DNA of 64,000 nucleotides from Falsiroseomonas ponticola. GTDB taxonomy: Bacteria; Pseudomonadota; Alphaproteobacteria; Acetobacterales; Acetobacteraceae. Both the position numbers and the translations under genes were made by a program. The stretch's first letter is position 1; the number at the start of each line of letters is the position of its first letter. The DNA lies in NCBI RefSeq assembly GCF_016805305.1, contig NZ_JAERQN010000001.1:744001-808000 (forward strand), given 5' to 3'. This document shows, in pieces, positions 55,001 through 61,680 of the stretch. A model generated the notes under the pieces. That model was not told where the DNA came from. It saw nothing but the letters and a program-made list of their open reading frames with translations, and did no database searches.

Positions 55001-55749
55001 GCGGAGGTCAGCGCCGCCGACTGCGCCGCCGTCAGGCCGCCCAGCTGCGTCGTGGTCAGCGCGCCCACCTGCGTGGTGGTCAGCGCCGCGATCTGGGTGG
55101 AGCCGAGGCCGGCGAACTGCGTGGTCGTCAGCACGCCGAGATCGGTGGTCTCCAGCGCCGCCGCCTGGGTGCTGGTCAGCGCACCGAGCTGGCTGGAGGT
55201 GAGGCCCGCGACCTGGGTGGTGGTCAGCGCGGCGAGGTCCGTCGTCTCCATGCCCCTGATCTGGGCGGTGGAGAAGGCGCCGATCTGCGTCGTGGTCAGC
55301 GCGCCGATCTGCGTGGTGGTAAGCGAGGCGACCTGGCTGGAGGTGAGGCCCGCGATCTGCGTGGAGGCGAGGCCGCCCAGCTGCGTGGTGGTGAGGGCCG
55401 CGACCTGCGTCGTGGTCAGCGCGCCGGCCTGGGTGGAGGTGAAGCCGCCCAGCTGCGTCGTCGTCAGCGCGCCGAGCTGCGTGGTGGTGAGGCCGACCAG
55501 CTGCGTCGATCCGAAGCCGCGCAACTGGCTGGTGGCGAGGACGCCGAGATCCGTCGTCTCCAGCGCCGCGACCTGCGTGCTGGTCAAGGCCGCCAGCTGC
55601 GTGCTGCTGAGCACCGCGACCTGCGTCGTCGTCAGCGCGGCCAGCTGGGTGGAGGCCAGCGCGCGCATATCCGTCGTGCTGAGGACACCGATGGTCGTGG
55701 TGGTCAGACCCTGGATCTGGGTCGTCGTGAAGCCAGCAAGAATCGACAT
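49093..55749 (-). CDS. Giant Thr/Ser-rich octapeptide-repeat protein (2218 residues)
   Basis: From ATG 55749, which has GGAG 7 nt upstream, the protein has 2218 residues. ATG 55764 would add five. It consists of MSILA, 276 octads, one inserted Thr and the end ALFV. Octad consensus: [AG]-L-[T/S/E]-[T/S]-[T/A/G]-[Q/D]-[I/V/L]-[G/A/R]. Twenty octads lead in, then five B-A-A super-modules, then sixteen octads. There is no signal peptide, transmembrane helix, Cys or Trp, and almost no Lys, Pro, Tyr or His. About half of residues are Thr or Ser. No homologous family was recognised. Octad periodicity with higher-order repeats is reminiscent of ice-nucleation proteins, as an analogy only. Next to GT41 glycosyltransferases and a type I exporter it is likely a glycosylated exported fibre or adhesin (inference). 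Confidence 0.85.
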   Translation of the reverse strand: MSILAGFTTTQIQGLTTTTIGVLSTTDMRALASTQLAALTTTQVAVLSSTQLAALTSTQVAALETTDLGVLATSQLRGFGSTQLVGLTTTQLGALTTTQLGGFTSTQAGALTTTQVAALTTTQLGGLASTQIAGLTSSQVASLTTTQIGALTTTQIGAFSTAQIRGMETTDLAALTTTQVAGLTSSQLGALTSTQAAALETTDLGVLTTTQFAGLGSTQIAALTTTQVGALTTTQLGGLTAAQSAALTSAQIAALTTTQIGALSSTAIGSLATAQIRGMETTDLAALTTTQIAGLTSGQLSALTSTQAAALETTDLAVLTTTQLRGFGSTQLSALTTTQLGAVTTTQLAGLTSTQVSGLTTTQVAALTTTQVTALGSTQLAGLTSGQVASLTTTQIGALTTTQVGALSTAQIRGMETTDLAALTTTQVGGLTSAQLGALTSTQAAALETTDLGVLTTTQFRGLGSTQLSALTTTQLGAVTTTQLAGLTSSQVAGLTTTQVAALTTTQIGALGSTQIAGLTSGQVASLTTTQIGALTTTQIGALSTAQIRGMETTDLAAFTTTQIGGLTSTQLGALTTSQAAALKTTDISVLTTTTQFAGLGSTQIAALTTSQIVALTTTQLATLTTAQAAGLTSAQIAALTTTQIGALSSTAIGGLPTAQIRGMETTDLAALTTTQVAGLTSAQLSALTSTQASALETTDIGVLTTTQFRGLGSAQLSALTTTQLGAVTTTQLSSLTTTQVAGLTTTQVAALTTTQIGGLGSGQLAGLSTGQVASLTTTQIGALTTTQVGALSTAQIRGMETTDLAALTTTQVGGLTSAQLGALTSTQAAALETTDLGVLTTTQFRGLGSTQIAALTTTQLGAVTTTQIAAMTSTQAGAFTTTQVAALTTTQIGALASTQIAGLTSGQVASLTTTQIGALTTTQIGALGTDQIRGMETTDLAALTTTQVGGLTSAQLGALSSGQASALETTDLGVLTTTQFAGLRSTQMAALTTTQIGALTTTQLSTLSTTQSAALTSAQIAALTTTQIGALSSTAIGALATAQIRGMETTDLAALTTTQVAGLTSAQLGALTSTQAAALETTDLGVLTTTQFRGFGSTQLSALTTTQLGAVTTTQIAGLTSTQVSGLTTTQVAALTTTQLGGLGSTQIAGLTSGQVASLTTTQIGALTTTQVGALSTAQIRGMETTDLAALTTTQVGGLTSAQLGALTSTQAAALETTDLGVLTTTQFRGLGSTQLAALTTTQLGAVTTTQIAAMTSTQAGSLTTTQVAALTTTQVGGFGSTQIAGLTSGQVAALTTTQIGALTTTQIGALSTAQIRGMETTDLAALTTTQVGGLTSTQLSALTSGQAAALETTDLAVLTTTQFAGLGSAQLGALTTTQLGALTTTQLAGLTSAQGASLTSAQIAALTTTQIGALSSTAIGSLATAQIRGMETTDLAALTTTQIAGLTSAQLGALTSTQAAALETTDIGVLTTTQFRGFGSTQLSALTTTQLGAVTTTQLAGLTSTQVSGLTTTQVAALTTTQVTALGSTQLAGLTSGQVASLTTTQIGALTTTQVGALSTAQIRGMETTDLAALTTTQVGGLTSAQLGALTSTQAAALETTDLGVLTTTQFRGLGSTQLAALTTTQLGAVTTTQLSGLTSTQAGAFTTTQVAALTTTQIGALGSTQIAGLTSGQVASLTTTQIGALTTTQIGALSTAQIRGMETTDLAALTTTQIGGLTSTQLTALSSGQAAALETTDLAVLTTTQFAGLRSTQLGALTTTQVGALTTTQLSSLSSTQAAALTSGQIAALTTTQIGALSSTAIGALATAQIRGMETTDLAALTTTQVAGLTSGQLSALTSTQASALETTDIGVLTTTQFRGLGSTQLSALTTTQLGAVTTTQLVGLTSTQVSGLTTTQVAALTTTQLGGLASTQIAGLTSGQVASLTTTQIGALTTTQVGALSTAQIRGLETTDLAALTTTQFGGLTSAQLGALTSTQAAALETTDLGVLTTTQFRGLGSTQLAALTTTQLGAVTTTQLSGLTSSQVAGLTTTQVAALTTTQLGALASTQLTGLTSAQVASLTTTQVGALTSTQVGALGTTQIRGLETTDIAALSTTQTAALTTTQLGALTSAQVTGLTTTSLGALATTQVVGFGTSQIRGLTTTQVTALTSTAITALTTTQMLGFTTTQLGALTTTQIAGLETTDIAALTGAQVAGFTTTQIGAMTTGQYNALFV
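49492..55254 (-). repeat. Five 1152-bp B-A-A super-repeats inside the giant gene
   Basis: Each super-module starts with codons GMETTDLA and contains module B (14 octads, 336 bp) then two A modules (17 octads, 408 bp each). Modules in reading order: 55254-54103, 54102-52948, 52947-51796, 51795-50644, 50643-49492. The unique octad ALSSTAIG that marks B falls at 54946, 53791, 52639, 51487 and 50335, spacing 1155, 1152, 1152, 1152. The extra 3 bp is a triplet insertion near 53965 in the second B module (VLTTTTQF). Confidence 0.95.
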
Positions 55750-55988
55750 CGGCCCGCTCCGCATTGGAGGATCGCATGCGCGAAGCCAGCGCCGTCCGTC
55801 CCTGAAGGGCGGATCACAGGCACCGACGCGGGGGTGACGTCTTGTCGTCCCGGCTCCCGGCCAAGCTAGCCGGGCAAGGGTTTCCGGATCGTGAAGACCG
55901 ATGCGATAGCGATCCGGACCCGCGCTAACCGCTTGTTCAGCGCTGGCGGCGTAGCGGGGAAGCCTCAGCGCTGCGCCAGGACCGGAGC

Positions 55989-57962
55989 ATGCATCAAGGC
56001 AGGATCGCCGACCTCATCGCCGCCGCGCAGGCCCTGCCGGTGGAGGATGCCATCGCGGCCTATCGCGACTGGATCGCGGCGCATGGCGAGGATCCGCTTC
56101 TCTACGCCGCGGCCTTCAACCTGGCCGTGCTGCTGGAACGGGATGGGCGGCATGAGGAAGCGGCGGAGGCGCATCGCCTGGCCGCGCAGCGCAACCCGGG
56201 CTTCCTGCCGCCCTTCATCAGCATCGGCCTGGCGCATGAACGGCGGGGCGAGGTGGTGCAGGCGCTGGAGCATTGGCAGTATGTCAGCGCGACGCTGCAG
56301 GCGGTGACGCGCGACGGCATCGCGATCCGCGGCAGCGCGCTGAAGCAGATGGCCCGGCTGCAGGAGGACCTCGGCGCCTTCGCGCAGGCGGAGGAAGGGC
56401 TGCGCCTGGCGCTGGAGATCGATCCCGCGCAGCGCGACGTGCTGCAGCGCTGGCTGAGCCTGCGGCAGCGGCGCTGCGCCTGGCCGCTGCTGGAACCGCC
56501 GGCGGGCATGACCCCGGCCGCGTTGCTGCGGGACGCGGCGCCGCTGACGGTGGCGAACATGACGGAGGACCCGATGCTGCTGCTGGCCCATGCGGCCGCC
56601 TGCACGCGGCGGGAAGCGCCGATGCCGGAGGGCTTCGCCGCGACGGCGGATTTCGGCCCGCAATTCCATCGCCTCGGCCGGCGGCGGATCGGCTACCTGT
56701 CCTCCGACCTGCGGGACCATGCCGTCGGCCACCTGACCGCGGACCTGTTCCGCCACCATGACCGCCAGGCCTTCGAGGTCTTCGTCTATGATTGCGGCAT
56801 CGCGCGGGAGGATGCGACCAAGGCGCGCATCCGCGACAGCGTCGAGCACTGGCGGGATATCATCGCACTGGATGACGACGCCGCGCTGCGGCTGATGCGG
56901 GAGGATGGGATCGACATCCTGGTCGATCTCAACGGGCATACGCGGGGCGGGCGGCTCGGCCTGCTGGCGCGGCGGCCGGCGCCCGTCATCGTCAACTGGC
57001 TGGGCTTCGCGGGCACCATGGGCAGCCCCTTCCACCACTACATCATCGCCGACGAGGCGATCATCCCGCCGGCCGCGGAACCCTTCTATTCGGAAGCGGT
57101 GCGGCGCCTGCCCTGCTACCAGCCGAATGACCGCCACCGCATCGTGGCCCCGACCCCGGGGCGGGAGGCACTCGGCCTGCCGGAGGGCGCCTTCGTCTTC
57201 TGCTGCTTCAACGGCATGCAGAAGATCACGCGCTACGTCTTCGACCGCTGGATGGCGATCCTGCGCGCGGCGCCGGGCAGCGTGCTGTGGCTGATCCGCG
57301 GCGGGGCGGAGGCGGAGGCCGCGCTGCGCGGCCAGGCGGCGGCGCAGGGCGTGGATCCGGCGCGGCTGATCTTCGCGCCGCCGATGCGCAATGCGGAGCA
57401 TGTGGCGCGGTATGGCGCGGCGGACCTGTTCCTGGATACCTGGCCCTATGGCGCGCATACCACCGCGTCCGACTGCCTGTGGATGGGCACGCCGATCCTG
57501 ACCGTGCCAGGGCAGAGCTTCGCGTCGCGCGTCTGCGGCAGCCTGGTGCGGGCGGCGGGGCTGGGCGATTTCCTCTGCCGGGACTGGGACGAGTACGAGC
57601 AGCGCGCCATCGCGCTGGCCGCCGATCCGGCGCCGCTGGCGGAAGCGCGGGCGCGGCTGCTGGCGGGGCGCATGACCTCCGTCCTGTTCGACACGCAGGC
57701 GCTGGTGCGGGCGCTGGAAGGGCTGTACCGCAGCATGTGGCGCGACGTGACGACGGGGCGCCTGCCGCGCCCGGCGCTGCAGAACCTGGCGGACTACCTC
57801 GAACTCGGCTCCGCCTTCCCGCTGGATGGCGCGGCGCCGGCCGATGCCGCGGCGCTCTCGGCCCGGTGGCGGGCGGCGCTGGCGCGGCGCGATGCCTTCA
57901 GCCCGCTGTCGCCGGACCAGCGGCTGTGGCCCGCCGCGGCCGGCCATGCGGTGGCGGCCTGA
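55989..57962 (+). CDS. TPR / GT41 (OGT-SPINDLY-like) glycosyltransferase 1
   Basis: A 657-residue protein. Residues about 1-160 are TPR-like helical repeats. About 225-600 form the GT41 catalytic region: RIGYLSSDLRDHAVGHL (His244 at the OGT catalytic-site His position), DLNGHTRGGRLGLLARRPAP, NWLGFAGTMGS, FCCFNGMQKIT (Lys412, donor phosphate), and LDTWPYGAHTTASD (HTT 490-492, nucleotide contact). Family members transfer GlcNAc, glucose or fucose to Ser/Thr or Asn of cytoplasmic or adhesin proteins. It starts 239 bp from the divergent repeat-protein gene. This gap has the inverted repeats CCCGGCT...AGCCGGG and GGATCG...CGATCC and no gene. Confidence 0.9.
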   Translation: MHQGRIADLIAAAQALPVEDAIAAYRDWIAAHGEDPLLYAAAFNLAVLLERDGRHEEAAEAHRLAAQRNPGFLPPFISIGLAHERRGEVVQALEHWQYVSATLQAVTRDGIAIRGSALKQMARLQEDLGAFAQAEEGLRLALEIDPAQRDVLQRWLSLRQRRCAWPLLEPPAGMTPAALLRDAAPLTVANMTEDPMLLLAHAAACTRREAPMPEGFAATADFGPQFHRLGRRRIGYLSSDLRDHAVGHLTADLFRHHDRQAFEVFVYDCGIAREDATKARIRDSVEHWRDIIALDDDAALRLMREDGIDILVDLNGHTRGGRLGLLARRPAPVIVNWLGFAGTMGSPFHHYIIADEAIIPPAAEPFYSEAVRRLPCYQPNDRHRIVAPTPGREALGLPEGAFVFCCFNGMQKITRYVFDRWMAILRAAPGSVLWLIRGGAEAEAALRGQAAAQGVDPARLIFAPPMRNAEHVARYGAADLFLDTWPYGAHTTASDCLWMGTPILTVPGQSFASRVCGSLVRAAGLGDFLCRDWDEYEQRAIALAADPAPLAEARARLLAGRMTSVLFDTQALVRALEGLYRSMWRDVTTGRLPRPALQNLADYLELGSAFPLDGAAPADAAALSARWRAALARRDAFSPLSPDQRLWPAAAGHAVAA

Positions 57963-57966
57963 CGCC

Positions 57967-59787
57967 ATGCTGGACAGCATCCATCCCCACTGGCTCGATG
58001 ACTTCTTCGCCGCGCAGGACGCCAGCTTCGACGATCCGCGCTTCGCCGGGCTCGGCCTGGAAGCGGTGCTGCCGCGGGCGGAGGCGGCGGTGGCGCGGGG
58101 GCGGCGGGACATCGCCATCGCGGGCTACCGCGCCTGGATCGGCGCCAATGCGGGGGCGCCGCAGGGCTTCGCCGCCTGGTTCAACCTGGGTGTCGAACTC
58201 GCCCAGGCCGGCGACCACGGCAATGCCATCACCGCCTATCGCAACGCGCTGCTGCTGAAGCCGGACCTGCACCAGGCCGCGGTCAATCTCGGCCTGGCGC
58301 TGGAAGCCGCGGGGCAGCCGGATGCGGCGCTGGCGGCCTGGCAGCAGGCGCTGCAGCCGGATGACGCGCGCATCACGCTGCTGAACCATCGCGGCCGGCT
58401 GCTGGAGCTGCGCGGCGCGCTGGAGGAGGCGGTGGCGGCGCTGCGATCCAGCCTGCTGATCGACCCGCACCAGCCCGACGTGCTGCAGCACTTCACGCAT
58501 CTGCGCCAGCGCATCTGCGCCTGGCCGATCCTGGAGCCGGAGATCCCCGGCCTGGGGCTGGAGGAGCTGTGCCTGAATGCCGGGCCGCTCGGCGCGCTGG
58601 CGCTGTTCGACGACGTCGCCCTGCAGACGCGCATCGCCGCGGGCTGGGTGGCGCGCAAGGTGCCGGCGGCGCCGGAACGCCTTGCGCCGGAAGGGGGCTA
58701 CCGGCACGACCGCATCCGGCTCGGCTACCTCTCCTCCGACTTCTGCCGCCACGCGATGAGCTTCCTGATCGCGGAGGTGCTGGAACGGCATGACCGCGCG
58801 CAGTTCGAGGTCTTCGGCTACTGCTCCTCCCCGGAGGATGGCAGCGACATCCGCGCGCGCGTCATCGCCGCGCTGGACCACCATGTGAAGGTCACGGCGC
58901 TGAGCGAGGAGGACGTGGCGCGGCGCATCCGGGCGGATGAGATCGACATCCTGATCGACCTCAACGGGCTGACGCGCGGCGCGCGGCTCGGCGCGCTGCG
59001 CTGGAAGCCGGCGCCGGTGATGGCGACCTGGCTCGGCTATATCGGGCCGGTGCCGGTGCCGGAGCTGGACTGGCTGATCTGCGACGCGCGCACCATCCCG
59101 GCGGAGACGGCGCCGCTCTACGCGCCCGCGCCGCTGGCGCTGCCGGGGCTCTACCAGGCGAATGACGCGCAGCCGATCGCGCTGCCCGAAGTCTCCCGCG
59201 CCGAGGAAGGGCTGCCCGAGGATGCCTTCGTCTTCTGCAACTTCTCCCACTACTACAAGATCACGGAGGAGATGTGGGGCGCCTGGATGGAGATCCTGCG
59301 CCAGGTGCCGGGCAGCGTGCTGTGGCTGGTGGATGACAATCCGCCGGGCCGGCGCAACCTGCTGGCGCGGGCGGCCGCGGCGGGCATCCCGCCGGCGCGC
59401 CTGGTCTTCGCCGCGCGCGTCGATCCCGCGCGGTATCGCGCGCGGCTGGCGCTCGGCGACCTCTTCCTCGACACCACGCCCTACAATGCCGGCACGGTCG
59501 CAAGCGATGCGTTGCGCATGGGCCTGCCGATCCTGACGCTGTCGGGCCAGGCCTTCGCATCCCGCATGGCGGGCAGCCTGCTGGCCGCGATCGGGCTGCC
59601 GGAGGGGATCACCACCAGCCGCGCGGACTACATCGCGCGCGCCGTCGCGCTGGCGACGCAGCCTGCCCTGCATGCCCGGGCCAAGGCGGCGCTGGCGGGT
59701 GATGCCTGGATGCGCACGCTGGGGGATACCGCGACCTTCACGGCGCGGCTGGAGGCGAGCCTGCGCGGGGTGATGCGGCGCGGGTGA
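57967..59787 (+). CDS. TPR / GT41 glycosyltransferase 2
   Basis: A 606-residue paralogue of the preceding gene, starting 4 nt after its stop. TPRs at about 65-175 (AAWFNLGVELAQAGDHGNAITAY, AAVNLGLALEAAGQPDAALAAW). Catalytic motifs are LGYLSSDFCRHAMSFL (His262), DLNGLTRGARLGALRWKPAP, WLGYIGPVPVPELDWLICD, FCNFSHYYKIT (Lys431), and LDTTPYNAGTVASDAL. Here the HTT of copy 1 is GTV (509-511). The N-terminal parts differ strongly, suggesting different acceptor recognition. A perfect 12-bp hairpin follows the stop. Confidence 0.9.
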   Translation: MLDSIHPHWLDDFFAAQDASFDDPRFAGLGLEAVLPRAEAAVARGRRDIAIAGYRAWIGANAGAPQGFAAWFNLGVELAQAGDHGNAITAYRNALLLKPDLHQAAVNLGLALEAAGQPDAALAAWQQALQPDDARITLLNHRGRLLELRGALEEAVAALRSSLLIDPHQPDVLQHFTHLRQRICAWPILEPEIPGLGLEELCLNAGPLGALALFDDVALQTRIAAGWVARKVPAAPERLAPEGGYRHDRIRLGYLSSDFCRHAMSFLIAEVLERHDRAQFEVFGYCSSPEDGSDIRARVIAALDHHVKVTALSEEDVARRIRADEIDILIDLNGLTRGARLGALRWKPAPVMATWLGYIGPVPVPELDWLICDARTIPAETAPLYAPAPLALPGLYQANDAQPIALPEVSRAEEGLPEDAFVFCNFSHYYKITEEMWGAWMEILRQVPGSVLWLVDDNPPGRRNLLARAAAAGIPPARLVFAARVDPARYRARLALGDLFLDTTPYNAGTVASDALRMGLPILTLSGQAFASRMAGSLLAAIGLPEGITTSRADYIARAVALATQPALHARAKAALAGDAWMRTLGDTATFTARLEASLRGVMRRG

Positions 59788-59788
59788 T

Positions 59789-59815
59789 TCCGGGAAAGGC
59801 GCTGCCTTTCCCGGA
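59789..59815 (+). terminator. Hairpin terminator after the GT41 pair
   Basis: TCCGGGAAAGGC (59789-59800) pairs perfectly with 59804-59815 around a GCT loop, directly after the stop. It has the same GGC-GCT-GCC tip as the hairpin at 42115. Confidence 0.75.
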
Positions 59816-59842
59816 CCCTATCCGCCCTCCTTGGAAGATTTG

Positions 59843-59975
59843 GGGGGCAGAGCCCCCTGGACCATCGTCCATCATCTCCCGGTCCAGGGTCCGGCTGGAC
59901 CCTGGCCGGGGGTGCAGGGGGGCGGCGCCCCCCTGCAACCAACGACCGGTGAAGGGGGAGCAGCGCTCCCCCTTC
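59843..59975. repeat. Chain of four further hairpins between convergent operons
   Basis: GGGGGC-AGA-GCCCCC plus TGGACCATCGTC (59843-59869, composite element copy 3); CCAGGGTCC-GGCT-GGACCCTGG (59884-59905); GCAGGGGGGC-GGC-GCCCCCCTGC (59914-59936, same core as the 36-bp repeats at 40.8 kb); GAAGGGGGAGC-AGC-GCTCCCCCTTC (59951-59975, reaching the stop codon of the opposite gene). All arms are perfect. Confidence 0.8.
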
Positions 59976-61680
59976 AGGCCGCCTGTGCCAGGCTGGCCAG
60001 ACGCGCCTCCAGCGCCGCATCCAGCACCGCGCGCCGGTCGCAGAGCGACCGGTACCAGTCGATCCGCCGCCGCATCTGGTAGGCCGCCATCCGTTCATCG
60101 CGCACCCAGCCATGCGCCGCTTCCGCCATGCGGCGCGCGGCGCCGGGGTTGGCGATGAAGCCGCGCAGCGCGGCGAGCAGCGCGGCAGGATCGGGCAGGA
60201 TCACGCCCGTCTCCCCGTCCCGGATGCTGTCCGCATAGACGGTGGGGCTGGCCAGGCAGCAGAGGCGGTGGGAAGCCGCTTCCACCGCCTTGATGTTGGA
60301 CTTCATGCTGTTGAAGCGCGTGCGCGCCAGCGGCAGGAAGGCGAGTTCGCAGCCCGCCATGATGCCGCGATAGGTCGGGTAGTCGCAGGATGGGGTGAAG
60401 CGCTTGTGGGGGGTGGCCAGCGCATCGAAGCTGGCGCGGTCGTGCACCACCTCGATCCGCAGGCGGCCATCCGCTTCGGCCATCGCCTGGTCCAGCACGG
60501 GCAGGAAGGGCGCGATATCGGCTTCCCGGTTCAGCGCGCCGAAGAAGATGGTGAGCTGGCCGGGTTCCCGGAAATTGCGGGGGATGGGCAGCGTCTCGAT
60601 GCTGTTGGGGAAGCACTCCACCTCCGGGTTCCATTGCCGCAGCAGGCGGGCGAGGCTGGGGGTGGAGGTCTGCACGGCGTGGACGGCGCGGAAGGTCATG
60701 TCCTCGGCCGCCGCGATTTCCGGCCAGCGTTCGGGATCGTCGTCGAATTCCTGCACGATGACGGCGCCGCTGCCGCGCAGGCCGTGGATGTAGCCGAGCG
60801 ATTCGGCGCCCGGCCGCAGGAACAGGCGTTGCAGGATCATCACGCGGTCGATCTCCGCCCCGCCCGGCGGCATGGGCAGGTCGGCGGAGGCGATGGTGCC
60901 GATGCCGGGCGCCGTCGCGATGTCCCGCAAGGGCGCCAGCACGCGCACTTCCGCCATGGCGGTGACGGGGTCGGCGAGCGTGCGGGCGCCGACGATCATC
61001 GTCTTCGGCGCGCGGCGCACGGCGCGCCAGACATATTGCAGCGGCTTGCTGCGATCGAGCCATCCGGCGCGGTCGATGCCGAGCGCGGCGAGCGCCGGCG
61101 CCATGGCGGCGGCGAAGGCTTCGGCCTGTTCGGGCAGGAAGATGCGGGGCGCGACCTCGATCGGCACCAGGCCCGCCTCGACCAGCGCCTGCTGCATCAT
61201 GCGCGGCGTGAACCAGCGGAGATGCGTGCGGTCATAGAGGCCGTGATCCTCGTAGTTCCAGGCGCCGGCCAGCAGCCGCGCGGCGAAGGACCAGTGTTCC
61301 AGGTTGGGGATGCAGACCAGCAGCACGCCCTGGTCCGCCAGCAGCGACGCATCGCGCTTCAGCACCGCCCAGGGGTCGCGCAGGTGTTCCAGCACGTCGC
61401 CGAAGATCATCGCATCCAGCGACCCGTCCTCGATCGGCGGGCGCGTGGTCTCGATGTCGATCGACAGGACCTCGTCCAGATGGGTGCGGGCGCGGGCGGC
61501 AAGCGCGGGGTCGGGTTCGATGCCGATCACGCGCGTCTTCGGGTTGATCCGCCGGAAGGCGCCGCCCAGCGCGCCGGCGCCGCAGCCGACATCGAGGATC
61601 GTCGCGGCATCGCGCGGGATGCGCGCCAGCAGGTCCGGATTGGCATCCGACCCGTAGATGAAGCCGTCGTCGTGGGGCAT
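59974..61680 (-). CDS. Methyltransferase-glycosyltransferase fusion protein
   Basis: A 568-residue two-domain protein from ATG 61680 with GGAG 8 nt upstream. N-terminal class I SAM methyltransferase: ILDVGCGAGALGGAF (about 28-42), VIGIEPDPALAARA, IFGDVLEHLRDPWAVLKR and LLVCIPNLEHWSF. The C-terminal part (about 210-568) resembles a GT-B glycosyltransferase: CFPNSIETLPIP, TIFFGALNREADIAPFLPVL, and SNIKAVEAASHRLCCLASPTVYADSIRDGETGVIL. It may build or cap a glycan by adding a sugar and methylating it (inference). It lies 29 nt downstream of the HlyD gene in the same operon. Confidence 0.85.
   Translation of the reverse strand: MPHDDGFIYGSDANPDLLARIPRDAATILDVGCGAGALGGAFRRINPKTRVIGIEPDPALAARARTHLDEVLSIDIETTRPPIEDGSLDAMIFGDVLEHLRDPWAVLKRDASLLADQGVLLVCIPNLEHWSFAARLLAGAWNYEDHGLYDRTHLRWFTPRMMQQALVEAGLVPIEVAPRIFLPEQAEAFAAAMAPALAALGIDRAGWLDRSKPLQYVWRAVRRAPKTMIVGARTLADPVTAMAEVRVLAPLRDIATAPGIGTIASADLPMPPGGAEIDRVMILQRLFLRPGAESLGYIHGLRGSGAVIVQEFDDDPERWPEIAAAEDMTFRAVHAVQTSTPSLARLLRQWNPEVECFPNSIETLPIPRNFREPGQLTIFFGALNREADIAPFLPVLDQAMAEADGRLRIEVVHDRASFDALATPHKRFTPSCDYPTYRGIMAGCELAFLPLARTRFNSMKSNIKAVEAASHRLCCLASPTVYADSIRDGETGVILPDPAALLAALRGFIANPGAARRMAEAAHGWVRDERMAAYQMRRRIDWYRSLCDRRAVLDAALEARLASLAQAA

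Noticed and set aside
49093..55749. Annotation of the giant protein as an ice-nucleation protein
   Set aside because: Octapeptide period and nested repeats are similar, but the AGYGSTxT consensus, Tyr ladder and N-terminal anchor domain are missing.
51209..55869. Very long plus-strand open frames (over 1000 codons) across the giant repeat gene
   Set aside because: They are the antisense shadow of the repeat array; because every period is a multiple of three, all frames can stay open. The products are Val/Arg/Gly strings with no sensible start signals.
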